Part shown: positions 32,939 through 42,372 of the stretch, one piece after another | Position numbering within the stretch: position 1 is the first letter of the stretch | Layout: every line of letters starts with the position of its first letter | NCBI GenBank assembly: GCA_013151865.1 | Contig: JAADHN010000025.1 | Coordinates: 1 to 43,057, forward strand | Reading direction: 5' to 3' | From: Kiritimatiellota bacterium | Lineage (GTDB): Bacteria > Verrucomicrobiota > Lentisphaeria > Oligosphaerales > JAADHN01 | DNA: 43,057 nucleotides | Position numbers and translations under genes: made by a program | The notes under the pieces: model-generated | Told to the model about the DNA's origin: nothing | Seen by the model: only the letters and a program-made list of their open reading frames with translations | The model's database searches: none

Positions 32939-35713
32939 TCAGGCCCGGGGCCCGATTTCGAGAGACAGATCGTCGAGATAGAACTCCGCCTTCCCGGTGG
33001 CGTAGGAAATGATGCCCAGCCAAGTGGGCGCGAGAAACGCGGCGTCGGGCAGGCGGAACAGCCCCGAGGCCGTCTGTCCCGACGGCACCCGGACGGTCAC
33101 CTCGAACGTGCGGGGCGTACCCGGTCCGAACCCGAAGGACATGCGGACTTCGCACCAGACGCCGTTGGGAATGCGCCCCAGTGGCTTGCGGCCGACCCGC
33201 ACCGTGCCGTCCGGCCCGAACTGCATCCTCGGACCACTCAGGAACTCGCGGTCGCCACGATTGGCGTAGTCGCGGAACTCGATATTGACCAAACCGGGAT
33301 CTTCGGGACCGTTCCGGAAGGCGAAGGCAAACACGACCCGCCCTTTCTTCCTGTCTCCAAGGCGAATCGAGCGGATGAGGTACGGGTAGAATGGCTGGGA
33401 CAGGCCGCCTTTTTCAAAGCCTTTCAGGCTGCGCTTTCCGCGGAAAGCCGCTTCCTCGGTGACCACGAACTCTCCCTTGTCGGGGGTTCGCCCCGCGCAG
33501 GCGAACTCACGAGGACAAACCCCTATGGGGACTTGTTCGAGGTCGAGCTTGAACCCCGGCTTCAACGGCGGCAGCACCCGGCGCGCCATCTTGTAGACCG
33601 GTGGGTCGAACACGGGCGCCTCGGGGTCGTCCACATCGCGAAACGCCGCCTCGAGTCCGGCCGCGGCCGGGTCCGGCGGACGAATGCCGAGTTCGAACGC
33701 CGGCGATCCCTTCCGCAGGCGGAAATCCCGTTGGACTGCGTCGACGAAAAGCGGGTCCGCCACGCGCGAATGGACGTCCCGGCCCGTGGCCCGCCACTGC
33801 CCGAGCGTGCGCCCGGCAAACAACGGCGGTTTCCCGGACGCGCTCCAGTAGAGGTTCCAGTCGAAAACGGTGTCCGCCTTGCCCGGATCGTGACGACGAC
33901 TGAGCATGTCCTCTTGTTCGAGATAGACGATGTTGCGCTCGAACGTGTACGCCGGCGAATGACTGCGCGCGCTGGTGACCGGGTCCTGACGAACAAAGGC
34001 GATGATATTGTTCCGGACCGTGTTCCCGCGCGCCCGATGCTGATTGTAGCCGCCGAACTGCACGTCGTAGACAAGGTTCTGCTCGACCAGAAACGGACCG
34101 CTGCCTTCGTCGAGATAGATGCCAAGTTGGCCCTCGCTGCAGGCAAAAGGCCCTTCGAAGATGTCGTGGATCACGTTTCCCCGAATGACCGTGCCCGGTT
34201 GCCGGCCGAGCGTGTAGATGCCGCCGCCGTCCTCGATGAGCCGCATCACGCGATGGATGTGATTGTACTCGATGGCGTTGTCCGCCGCGGAAGTCTCGGC
34301 CAACCCCCAGGACCAACCGACCGCAACCCCGGTATACGGGAAATTGCGGACCTCGTTATGGCAAACCCGCAACCCACGCACAATCCCGGCCCAAACCGCA
34401 TTCGCAGAGAAATTCTCGATGCCGCCGTCCGCGATCACATTGTTCTCGACCGTGTTGTCCACGGGCAGTTCGGGCGGGCCGGCCGTCCGCGACATGCGAC
34501 TGTCGCCCACTTTCACCCCGCCGCCGCCCAAGTCGTGCAGCAGGCAACCGGCGATCCGATCGTTCGCACAACCGCGCCCGAACGAGACCGCGTAGGCTCC
34601 GGTATGTGCCACGCTGCAACGTTCCATGACGCAATGCCGGGCCCAGGTCCACTCGATGGCGGCGGGTAGAGTGGGCTGTCCCTGCGAGACGTCGTAACCG
34701 GACCGCGGCGGCGCCCATGCTGTATGACAGAATGTCAGCCCCTCGAAACGCAACCTCTCGACAAGCCGGCCCGTCTTTTCGTCGCCCGCAACAACGACAA
34801 GTCGCTCCAGAAACGGTGCGATCACTTCGGTGTTCTCGGGCGTCTCGCCGGGCAGAGGCAGGTAGTAAAGTGTCCCCTCCGAACGGTCGAGATACCACTG
34901 GCCGGGCTGTCTGAGTTCTTCCCGGATGTTCTCGATCCAATACGGATTGCGCCCGCCGCGATACCAATGGCCGATCCGGAAAGTCGGCATTGAAGTGAAC
35001 CGCACGACATTCCGCTTGAAATCGAGTTTCTCGATGTACAGGCGCGATGCGCTCCAGGCGTGCAGCGCGACCACCTCGATGTCGGACAGGTTGCGCCATT
35101 CCCGAAAATCACCCTCGAAGAATATGAAATCCCGCTGCGCGGCACGGTGGGCGGCCGCCTTACGGGCCGGCGAGTAGGTGAGCCCGGCCACGGTGAGCAT
35201 CCCCTTCGTCGGCCGGTACCGGCGCTCGAAGTGCTTCGCTCCACGGCGGCGAACGTACAATTGGTGAAAATACCACCCCTGCCGCACGCCGGGGACCGGG
35301 GCGCGCCAGCACGCCGCGCCGTTGATCCGGCCCGGCCGAAATCCGGTGATCCGCCGTCCGCCGCTGATGACCGGACGCTCGCCGCGGAAAGCGCGGAAGA
35401 CTGTCCGGCCGGTCTCGTCCCCCGAATCCTCCGGGCCGAAGGCGAGCGGGCGCGGCAGCAGGTAGGTCCCGCCGCGCATTTCGACCACGAACGGGCCCTG
35501 CCCACCCGCGGCGCGAGCGGCACGCAAGGCGTCGCGAGCCCGCTCCAGAGATGCGAACGGACCGTCCGTGCCGGCTGCCGTCGCGGTCGCCAAACGCCCC
35601 GACCACGCATCGTCGCCCCCCGGTGCGACATAAACCGTGACGCCTGCATCGAGCGCACCCGACGCAAAACAGAGGGCCGAGATCAAGAGCTGTACGAACG
35701 TTTTGAGCTGCAT
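32939..35713 (-). CDS. Secreted GH141-like right-handed beta-helix protein with C-terminal jelly-roll domain
   Basis: The protein has about 924 residues. The signal peptide is [24 protein letters not shown]. The catalytic-type part starts [20 protein letters not shown] and [16 protein letters not shown], in the same order as the protein at 8648-11599. It continues with [32 protein letters not shown] and beta-helix rungs ([58 protein letters not shown]). The C-terminal about 180 residues (from [20 protein letters not shown]) form a concanavalin-like beta-sandwich with [14 protein letters not shown] at the end. ATG 35713 was chosen because it begins the signal peptide. The longer frame to 35767 has no signal. 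It is likely a second xylan/fucoside-type enzyme with a different binding tail. Substrate is unknown. Confidence 0.83.
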   Translation of the reverse strand: MQLKTFVQLLISALCFASGALDAGVTVYVAPGGDDAWSGRLATATAAGTDGPFASLERARDALRAARAAGGQGPFVVEMRGGTYLLPRPLAFGPEDSGDETGRTVFRAFRGERPVISGGRRITGFRPGRINGAACWRAPVPGVRQGWYFHQLYVRRRGAKHFERRYRPTKGMLTVAGLTYSPARKAAAHRAAQRDFIFFEGDFREWRNLSDIEVVALHAWSASRLYIEKLDFKRNVVRFTSMPTFRIGHWYRGGRNPYWIENIREELRQPGQWYLDRSEGTLYYLPLPGETPENTEVIAPFLERLVVVAGDEKTGRLVERLRFEGLTFCHTAWAPPRSGYDVSQGQPTLPAAIEWTWARHCVMERCSVAHTGAYAVSFGRGCANDRIAGCLLHDLGGGGVKVGDSRMSRTAGPPELPVDNTVENNVIADGGIENFSANAVWAGIVRGLRVCHNEVRNFPYTGVAVGWSWGLAETSAADNAIEYNHIHRVMRLIEDGGGIYTLGRQPGTVIRGNVIHDIFEGPFACSEGQLGIYLDEGSGPFLVEQNLVYDVQFGGYNQHRARGNTVRNNIIAFVRQDPVTSARSHSPAYTFERNIVYLEQEDMLSRRHDPGKADTVFDWNLYWSASGKPPLFAGRTLGQWRATGRDVHSRVADPLFVDAVQRDFRLRKGSPAFELGIRPPDPAAAGLEAAFRDVDDPEAPVFDPPVYKMARRVLPPLKPGFKLDLEQVPIGVCPREFACAGRTPDKGEFVVTEEAAFRGKRSLKGFEKGGLSQPFYPYLIRSIRLGDRKKGRVVFAFAFRNGPEDPGLVNIEFRDYANRGDREFLSGPRMQFGPDGTVRVGRKPLGRIPNGVWCEVRMSFGFGPGTPRTFEVTVRVPSGQTASGLFRLPDAAFLAPTWLGIISYATGKAEFYLDDLSLEIGPRA

Positions 35714-35962
35714 GGTGAAGTGCCCTGCTCTGCTGCCCTGCGCCGAGCGCTCGGCTTTTCTCGTCAATTCCTGCGCACGAAGCCTTCTCCGATTCCTCCA
35801 CCAAAGTCCCGGTGGGTCCCATGGTTCTCCCCCGGCACAGGGACCCCATCCCGATTCCTGCCTTGCCGCGGGACTTCGGGTCCGTTGGTGCGTTTCGTCA
35901 CTTCCTGCGCCGAGCGCCTTCCTCGCTTCCTCAACAGACTCCTCCGTGGCGCCTCTCCACGC
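35714..35962. repeat. Imperfect direct repeats between the GH141-like and glycyl radical enzyme genes
   Basis: Two copies of about 40 bases, near 35758-35799 (TCGTCAATTCCTGCGC...) and 35893-35932 (TTTCGTCACTTCCTGCGC...), are alike in most positions. A shorter CTGCGCCGAGCG unit occurs once more at about 35740. The 249-base gap contains no gene. The repeats could be intergenic repetitive DNA or regulator binding sites for the downstream minus-strand gene. Confidence 0.45.
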
Positions 35963-38335
35963 TCACCGCCGGTGTTTGGTCCGGGCAATGACATGTTCCT
36001 GCAATTCGGGAGAGAGCAATCGGAAGACCTGCGAGTATCCGGCCACGCGGACAGGAATGTTCCCGTATCTCTCCGGATCCTGCCGCGCCTGCCGCAAACG
36101 TTCCGCCGTGGTCACATTGAACTGCATTTGCCCGACCCCCATTCGGACTGCGGCGCGCAGCAGCGAAACCAGTCGCTCCACACCGCGTTCTCCGGCGACC
36201 ATGGCGGGATCGAGATCGATGATGGCGGCCGTTCCGCCGCCGGCGCGGTCGTGCGGGAGACGGGCAAGGCTGCACAGCAGCGCGCTCACACCCTTTTCGT
36301 CGCGTCCCTGTTGGGCCGACAGTGAATAGGCGATCGGCTGCCCGGCGCGACGTCCGTCCGGGGTCGCCCCCAATCCTTTGCCGAATCCGATGTTGGCGAT
36401 GAACGAAAACAAGTGAACCACGAAACGCCCGCCCAACGGACTTCGGGCGGCATCCATCAGATCTATGAAATGCGCGGCCGTCTCGGCCGCGAAGGCATCG
36501 ACTTCGGGACAGCCGTTGCCGTATTTCGGCGCCCCGCGGAGCAGCATCTGCCGCAGGGACTCGTGCCCCTGGAAGTCTTCCTCGAGGGCGGTGAGCAGGG
36601 CCGACGGGGAAATCTTTCCCTGCTCGAACACGAGCGTCCTCACCGCCTCGAGACAGTCCGCCGTATTGGGAATGCCGAGTACGCAGATGCTGTGATACAG
36701 ATACCGCGCCCCGCCGTCGGTAATGTCGCGCCCGCGACGGATGCATTCATCGGTGAGGACCGACCAGCAGGGCAGAGGCCCCCCTTCCCGCTGCGCCAGT
36801 TCGCCGCGATTCACATGGTACACCATCCGTTGCGCGAAAAACTCGACCTGCCTGCGGTAGGCCGCGTAGAAATCGTCGAACGAAGCACACCGAACGAATT
36901 CGCCGGTGGCCGGCCCGAGCCGCTGGCCCGTGCGGGGGTCAACCCCATCGAACAAGGCCAGTTCCAAACATTTGGCGAGGTGGAACCAGCCGGACACCGC
37001 GTGCGGGTTCGCCTTGCCCGGAATCGTCAACTCCACGCACCCGATGGGCGCGTAATCCCCGACGTCGTCCGCACTGATCCCATGGCCGACAAGGGCCGGG
37101 ATGAAACAGTCGTCGTTGAAGACGAAAGGAATACCGCCCCCGCGGGCGATCATACGCGCACATTGCGATAACAGTCCGGACGGACTCCGGGCGTGAAGAC
37201 GGACGGACAGGTCGCGGACGAACCCGACGCTCTCGGTCGCTTCGAGAATGATGCCGGTCATGTCGTTGGCAAGGTCTTCGCCGGCGGCGTCGCGTCCCGC
37301 CAAAGTGATAGCCTGCACGTCGTAATCCTGGTACAATTTGCAGGCGAGTTCCTGCATGAGTTCGACGGCTTGGTCGCGCGTGATGCGGCCGGCGGCAAGG
37401 TCGGCCTCGTACCAGGGCTGCAACATTTGGTCGAGCCGCCCGATCGAGTTGGCATTGATGCCGTCTTCGCCGCAACTGAGCACGTGCCCGAGCCAGAGAC
37501 TTTGCACCGCCTCGAACAAGTTCCGCGCTCCGTGCGCGGGCACTCGAGCGCACACATCCGCCATACGCCGCAGTCGGCGCCGTTCTTCCGTCGAGGAAGC
37601 CGAAGCAGCCAGCCGCCGGGCTTCCTCGGCATAGCGTTGTCCCAATAGACAACCGGCTTCGCAAACCCTCAGTCCGGCATTCCAGAAGGCCTCGCTGCGG
37701 GCGTATTGCGGGTCGCTCAATTCCAGTGCGGACTTGGCCGCAACGAGTTCCTCGCGCAGTCCGACAAACCCGACACGCAGGAGTTTCGGATAATCCCGGA
37801 TGGAATGGTTCTCCATCCAACCGATGGCGGTGTACACCTGCTGTCCGTGCTCGCCCGCCTGCTCCGGACCGCGGTCGTACGCCGGGAGGCCGATGTCCGA
37901 ACACGTCCGCCCACGGGTGGCGTCGTGCCACCGTCGCAGCAGATCGCGGACCGCGGGAAAGTCCGCCGACGTGATCCCGAACTCGCTCCAACGCTCCTGT
38001 CGATCCACAAATGCAGGATCGTCCGGCGACACCAGTCGATGCCCGGTGAAATGCTCGCCCGCCAAATGCCAATCGGGGTAAATGCGGACTTCGCTGAGCC
38101 GAACAAGCTCGAGGAGCGTCGCCGCGCGCACCTCGCCCACACTCATGCCGGGACGCCAGGCGCGAAAAAGCGCCACGGTACGGGTGAAGGGGTTGGCGTC
38201 CGGGACCCACGAGCCACACCGGTTGTTGTGGGCCTGGGCCAACACACCCGTGCGAGTCGTTACATCGTCGCGCAGGCGCTGCAGTCGCGGCCCCAAGCCC
38301 GTGGCCGAACGTTTGGCCTCTGCAATAGCCGACAT
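35963..38335 (-). CDS. Glycyl radical enzyme (PFL-like, GCVE-type)
   Basis: The 790 residues fit the PFL domain fold. The radical site is RVAGYSQVFRLLSPELQEHV with Gly766, 25 residues from the C-terminus. The active-site motif is PIGCVELTIPGK: Cys433 as thiyl radical and Glu435, the C-x-E arrangement found in glycyl radical dehydratases and C-N lyases but not in pyruvate formate-lyase (CC pair). Other family blocks are GITSADFPAVRDLL and LPCWSVLTDECI. An eliminase or decarboxylase on a diol, sugar-derived or amino compound is more likely than a formate lyase, but the substrate cannot be read. The required radical-SAM activase is not within 5 kb on either side. ATG 38335 is supported by GGGGAG 8 bases upstream. 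The enzyme is oxygen-sensitive, so an anaerobic or microaerobic lifestyle is suggested. A DUF5107 gene is divergent from it. Confidence 0.88.
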   Translation of the reverse strand: MSAIAEAKRSATGLGPRLQRLRDDVTTRTGVLAQAHNNRCGSWVPDANPFTRTVALFRAWRPGMSVGEVRAATLLELVRLSEVRIYPDWHLAGEHFTGHRLVSPDDPAFVDRQERWSEFGITSADFPAVRDLLRRWHDATRGRTCSDIGLPAYDRGPEQAGEHGQQVYTAIGWMENHSIRDYPKLLRVGFVGLREELVAAKSALELSDPQYARSEAFWNAGLRVCEAGCLLGQRYAEEARRLAASASSTEERRRLRRMADVCARVPAHGARNLFEAVQSLWLGHVLSCGEDGINANSIGRLDQMLQPWYEADLAAGRITRDQAVELMQELACKLYQDYDVQAITLAGRDAAGEDLANDMTGIILEATESVGFVRDLSVRLHARSPSGLLSQCARMIARGGGIPFVFNDDCFIPALVGHGISADDVGDYAPIGCVELTIPGKANPHAVSGWFHLAKCLELALFDGVDPRTGQRLGPATGEFVRCASFDDFYAAYRRQVEFFAQRMVYHVNRGELAQREGGPLPCWSVLTDECIRRGRDITDGGARYLYHSICVLGIPNTADCLEAVRTLVFEQGKISPSALLTALEEDFQGHESLRQMLLRGAPKYGNGCPEVDAFAAETAAHFIDLMDAARSPLGGRFVVHLFSFIANIGFGKGLGATPDGRRAGQPIAYSLSAQQGRDEKGVSALLCSLARLPHDRAGGGTAAIIDLDPAMVAGERGVERLVSLLRAAVRMGVGQMQFNVTTAERLRQARQDPERYGNIPVRVAGYSQVFRLLSPELQEHVIARTKHRR

Positions 38336-38482
38336 GGCAACGTCTCCCCTGCCCTCGCAACAGCACACACCGGGCGTCGAGTTGTCGCCCGACGCTTTTG
38401 TTCAGACGCGCCCGAGCAAAACGGCCCGAAGAGGCAATCGACGGGAATCTTCCATTACACCAGCGTCTTCCGTCGATTTCGT

Positions 38483-38498
38483 GGTAAAATAGCGTGTC
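38483..38498. promoter_or_regulatory. GGTAAAATAGCGTGTC motif in the GRE / DUF5107 divergent gap
   Basis: Contains the -10-like TAAAAT and matches 14 of 16 bases of the motif at 21551-21566. It sits in the short gap between the glycyl radical enzyme (minus) and the DUF5107 gene (plus), about 50 bases upstream of the latter. No convincing -35 is present, so it could be an operator or a -10 with an unusual -35. Confidence 0.4.
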
Positions 38499-38534
38499 GT
38501 CTTCAAACCGGCGGGTGCTCCTGCAGGGATTGAC

Positions 38535-40559
38535 GTGAGAACAATGAATCGACTCGAAGTCGAGACGTGGACCTTTCCGGGCGCGGACCTCGGTCCGGAA
38601 AACCCATTGCCGCCCCTTGCCTGCCCAGGCGACGTGCACCGGGTCGCGGGGGGCCCCGGTGTGCCGCGGAGTATGCTGCGCCGTATGCGGTACGGCCGTG
38701 TCCCCGGGCCGCTGCCGTATACCCTCCAGGATGGATACAGGCGCGATCTCACTCCCCGGGAGTTTCGGGTCGCAGTGCTCGAGAACGAATTTCTCCGTGC
38801 CGCGTTCCTGCTCGATTACGGCGGACGTCTCTGGTCCCTGCTTCACAAACCCACCGGACGCGAGTTGCTCGAACGAAACCCGGTGTTCCAACCTGCGAAC
38901 CTCGCCATTCGAAACGCTTGGTTCAGCGGCGGCGTCGAGTGGAACATCGGCACGACCGGCCATTGCCCCTTCACCTGCTCGCCCCTGTTCGCCGCCGCCC
39001 TCGAACGGCGCGACGGCACCAAAGTCCTGCGGCTTTGGGAATGGGAACGGATTCGCGGCATTCCGTTCCAGATCGACGCCCTGTTGCCGGACGGCTCGCC
39101 GGTGTTGTACGTGTACGTCCGCCTGCGAAACCCGCACGAACGGACGGTCCCCATGTATTGGTGGTCGAATATCGCGGTCCCGGAAACGGACGACACTCGG
39201 GTACTGGTCCCTGCGGAGTCCGCATTTCGATTCAAGTACGCAGCGGGGCCGCGCCTGGACCTGGTCCCTCTGCCGACCGTCGCCGGAACGGACGTCACAT
39301 ATCCGGTCCACAGTCCACGGTCCATGGACTATTTCTTCTTTCTGCCCAACGGCGCACGGCCGTGGATCACGGCCCTGGACGGCACGGGCCGAGGACTGGT
39401 GCAAACCTCGACCGCCCGCCTGCGGGGGCGAAAACTGTTCGTCTGGGGCCGGGGCGCCGGCGGACGCCGCTGGCAGCAATTCCTCTCGCGGCCCGACCGG
39501 GCCTACATCGAAATCCAGGCCGGCTTGGCGCGCACCCAGGCCGAGCATGTGCCCATGCCGGCCCGTGCGCAGTGGTCCTGGATCGAAGCGTACGGTCTGC
39601 TCGAGGCCCCGGCCGAAGTCGTGCACGACGCCGATTGGAGCGCCGCCCGGCAGGCAGCGGCAAGCGCACTGGAACAACTCGTTCCGCGGGAAACGCTCCT
39701 GAAGCAGGCGGCACGGTGCCGCCGGTTTGCGGACCGAACGCCCCGGAGTCTCCTGCATTTGGGGTCGGGCTGGGGCGCGCTCGAGGCCATGCGCCGGCGG
39801 TATCGGGGCGAACCGCCGATCCGTGCTCCCGGAGTGTGCTTTCCCGAGAATTCGCTCGGAGCGGCCCAAGCGTCGTGGGAAATGCTGCTGCGGACCGGGA
39901 TATATCCTGCCGGACCGCCGGAGCACGCGCCGGTTTCGTTCCAAATCGAGCCGGAGTGGCGAGCGTTGCTCGAGGCGTCGGTGCACACCCCTCACGGCCG
40001 GAACTGGGCGGCATGGTATCAGCTCGGCATCATGCGTTGGGCCGCAGGTGAATACGACGCCGCGAGGGAGGCTTGGGAAAACTCTTTGCAGGGCGCGAAC
40101 ACGCCGTGGAGTTCACGCAACCTTGCCATACTCGACCGCCGGGACGGCAATCTTGAAGGCGCCGCGAGGCGAATGCTCGAGGCAGTGCGTAAAGCGCCGA
40201 GCTGTCTGCCGCTGGCACTCGAATGCGGCCGCATGGCCGTCGACGCCGGCCTGTACGATGCCTGGCTCGATCTGCTCGAGACGCTCCCGGAGACCGTGCG
40301 GGAAAACGGGCGGGTCCGCATCCTCGAAGGTCAGGCCGCCCTCGAACTCGGCGACCTCGAACGAGTCCGACGCATCCTCCATCGCGGCTTTGTTCTCGTG
40401 GACCTGCGCGAAGGCGAACGCACGCTCTCCGAACTATGGTTTGCCTACCACGAACGCCGCCTAAGTGCGGAGGAAAACGTCCCGGTGGACAATGCCCTCC
40501 GCGACCGGGTCCGACGCGAGTTTCCCGTCCCGCCGGAACTGGATTTCCGCATGTCCTGA
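38535..40559 (+). CDS. DUF5107 (galactose mutarotase-like fold) protein with C-terminal TPR repeats
   Basis: The protein has 674 residues if GTG 38535 is used (AGGGA 5 bases upstream). ATG 38544 in the same frame is the alternative. The N-terminal two thirds is a beta-sandwich of the DUF5107 type, with FLLDYGGRLWSLLHKPTGRELL, WFSGGVEWNIGTTGH and MYWWSNIAVPE as family blocks. This fold resembles aldose-epimerase and glycosidase-like carbohydrate-binding proteins. The C-terminal about 200 residues contain helical repeats typical of TPR (AAWYQLGIMRWAAGEYDAAREAWENSL, SSRNLAILDRRDGNLEGAARRML, ILEGQAALELGDLERVRRIL). No signal peptide is visible. Biochemical function is unknown. Divergence from the glycyl radical enzyme suggests a sugar-related role. 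It ends just before a tandem repeat. Confidence 0.85.
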   Translation: MRTMNRLEVETWTFPGADLGPENPLPPLACPGDVHRVAGGPGVPRSMLRRMRYGRVPGPLPYTLQDGYRRDLTPREFRVAVLENEFLRAAFLLDYGGRLWSLLHKPTGRELLERNPVFQPANLAIRNAWFSGGVEWNIGTTGHCPFTCSPLFAAALERRDGTKVLRLWEWERIRGIPFQIDALLPDGSPVLYVYVRLRNPHERTVPMYWWSNIAVPETDDTRVLVPAESAFRFKYAAGPRLDLVPLPTVAGTDVTYPVHSPRSMDYFFFLPNGARPWITALDGTGRGLVQTSTARLRGRKLFVWGRGAGGRRWQQFLSRPDRAYIEIQAGLARTQAEHVPMPARAQWSWIEAYGLLEAPAEVVHDADWSAARQAAASALEQLVPRETLLKQAARCRRFADRTPRSLLHLGSGWGALEAMRRRYRGEPPIRAPGVCFPENSLGAAQASWEMLLRTGIYPAGPPEHAPVSFQIEPEWRALLEASVHTPHGRNWAAWYQLGIMRWAAGEYDAAREAWENSLQGANTPWSSRNLAILDRRDGNLEGAARRMLEAVRKAPSCLPLALECGRMAVDAGLYDAWLDLLETLPETVRENGRVRILEGQAALELGDLERVRRILHRGFVLVDLREGERTLSELWFAYHERRLSAEENVPVDNALRDRVRREFPVPPELDFRMS

Positions 40560-40561
40560 CA

Positions 40562-40992
40562 CCAACCCGGCGCGACGCCGTGTCTACTTCCGCCGACCCG
40601 ACCCCTCTTCCCATCCGCGTTCATTCGCGTCCATCCACGGTTCTCTTCATACCCGTCAGCAGGAGCGACGACACGCCGCGCAGCTCCCCTCCGAAAAAAC
40701 GGCGAGACGCCGTTTCCACTTCGCCGGCCCGACCCCTCTTCCCATCCGCGTTCATCCGCGGCCATCCGCGGTTCTTTTCGGACTTTTCAGCAAACGCGGC
40801 GGCACACCGCGCCGCGGTCCCCGAAAAAAAAAGACGAGACGCCGTGTCCACTTCCGCCGACCCGACCCCTCTTCCCATCCGCGTTCATTCGCGTCCATCC
40901 GCGGTTCTCTTCATACCCGTCAGCAGGAGCGACGACACGCCACGCAGCCCCGAAAAAAGGACGGGACGCCGAGTCCACCTTGCCGGCTCTGA
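40562..40992. repeat. 132-bp tandem repeat (about 3.2 copies)
   Basis: Units start with GACGCCG at 40574, 40706, 40838 and (partial) 40965. They carry CTCTTCCCATCCGCGTTCAT and CGCGTCCATCC(A/G)CGGTTCT, then, in copies 1 and 3, ATACCCGTCAGCAGGAGCGA. Each unit boundary is preceded by CCGAAAAAA of variable A length. Copies 1 and 3 are most alike; copy 2 differs in its middle. The repeat lies between the DUF5107 and UPF0210 stops (convergent), so it could also act in termination. The sub-motif ATCCGCGTTCATTCGCG is like intergenic repeats known from PVC genomes. Confidence 0.9.
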
Positions 40993-42372
40993 TCAGTTGT
41001 TCAGGCTGTGGATCGGCGCCGGAATACGCCCGGCAAAACCGATGAATCGGGCCGATTTCCCCGGATTCGGTACCGGGATCACCACGCTTTCCCCGAAAAG
41101 CCCGCCAAACACGGCATGGTCCCCCGCCTTCTTGCCGGGCACCGGAATAATCCGGACCGCCGTGGTCTTGCGATTCACCACACCGATGGCCATTTCATCG
41201 GCGATCAGAGCCGAAAGCGTCTCCGGCGGCGTATCCCCCGGCACCGCCACCATATCCAGGCCGACGGAACATACGCACGTCATTGCCTCGAGCTTCTCGA
41301 TGCTCAATTCTCCCCGAGCGGCGGCCGCAGCCAGTTCGGCGTCCTCGCAGACCGGAATGAAGGCCCCACTCAACCCGCCCACGGTCCGGGACGCGAACGC
41401 GCCGCCTTTTTTCACTGCGTCGTTCAGCAGTGCGACACAAGCCGTCGAACCCGGCGCCCCGATGGCGTCCACGCCCAGAATGCGGATGATTTCGCCGATG
41501 CTGTCCCCCACCTTCGGCGTCGGGGCCAGCGACAGGTCCACCACACCGAACGCAATACCCATGCGCCGAGCCACTTCCCGGCCGAGCAATTCGCCGCATC
41601 GGGTCACCCGGAAACTGGTCTGTTTGATCTCCTCGGCCAGGTCGTCCAGGCCGAGCCGCTCCGAACCTTCTTGTCGAATCAGGCGTTCAAGGGCGCGAGC
41701 CACGACCCCCGGTCCGCTGACCCCGACGTTGATCACCGCTTCCGGCTCGCCATGGCCGTGGACCGCGCCCGCCATGAACGGATTGTCCTGGGGTTGATTG
41801 GCAAATACGACAAACTTCGCACAGGCAAACCCATCCCGGTCCGCACTGCCCTCGGCCATTTCCCGAATCACACCGCCGAGACGGGCGATCACGTCCATGT
41901 TGATCCCCGCCCTCGTGCTCGCCACGTTCAGGGACGCACACACCTTCTCCGTCTCGAGCAGGGCGGCCGGCAACGCCTCGAGCAGCACCAGGTCGGCCCG
42001 GCTGGCGCCCTTCTCAACCTGCGCGGAAAAACCGCCCACGAAATCAACCCCCACCGAGCGCGCCGCCTGATCGAGCGCTTTGGCCAGGCGCACGAACCCG
42101 TCCCGGTCCAGGCCGGCGCCCACGTCGGCCATTGGACTCACCGCCAACCGCTTGTTCACCACAGGCACGCCGTACCGCTCGCTCACCTCGTTGCACACGT
42201 CCACCAAGTTGCCCGCCACGGTCTCGATCTTGTTGACGATCTTTCTGCAAAAAATACGCAGGTCATCATGCCGACAATCCAGCAGATTGATGCCCAGCGT
42301 CACGGCCCGGACATCCAAGTTCTCGTGTTGGATCATGGCCACCGTATTCAGAATCTGATCGGATCGGATCAT
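40993..42372 (-). CDS. UPF0210 (DUF711, PFL-like) family protein
   Basis: The 459 residues match the whole length of the UPF0210 family, including VAGNLVDVCNEVSERYGVPVVNKRLAVSP near the start, FVGGFSAQVEKGAS, FMAGAVHGHGEPEAVINVGVSGPGVV and FRVTRCGELLGREVARRMG. Its structure is related to pyruvate formate-lyase and ribonucleotide-reductase-like barrels but it has no known enzyme activity and no glycyl radical site. An ACT-domain partner (UPF0237), often next to it in other genomes, is not seen here. The start ATG 42372 overlaps the aroC stop by four bases (ATGA), so the two genes are probably translationally coupled. Confidence 0.9.
   Translation of the reverse strand: MIRSDQILNTVAMIQHENLDVRAVTLGINLLDCRHDDLRIFCRKIVNKIETVAGNLVDVCNEVSERYGVPVVNKRLAVSPMADVGAGLDRDGFVRLAKALDQAARSVGVDFVGGFSAQVEKGASRADLVLLEALPAALLETEKVCASLNVASTRAGINMDVIARLGGVIREMAEGSADRDGFACAKFVVFANQPQDNPFMAGAVHGHGEPEAVINVGVSGPGVVARALERLIRQEGSERLGLDDLAEEIKQTSFRVTRCGELLGREVARRMGIAFGVVDLSLAPTPKVGDSIGEIIRILGVDAIGAPGSTACVALLNDAVKKGGAFASRTVGGLSGAFIPVCEDAELAAAAARGELSIEKLEAMTCVCSVGLDMVAVPGDTPPETLSALIADEMAIGVVNRKTTAVRIIPVPGKKAGDHAVFGGLFGESVVIPVPNPGKSARFIGFAGRIPAPIHSLNN

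Noticed and set aside
35963-38335. Pyruvate formate-lyase
   Set aside because: Lacks the adjacent Cys pair of PFL and has GCVE instead; no activase or formate transporter nearby.
36939-39995. Long minus-strand open frame across the GRE and DUF5107 genes
   Set aside because: Crosses two conserved genes and their divergent control region; low-complexity Arg/Pro-rich translation.
40562-40992. CRISPR-like array
   Set aside because: Units are contiguous and about 132 bp long with no unique spacers; no cas genes nearby.
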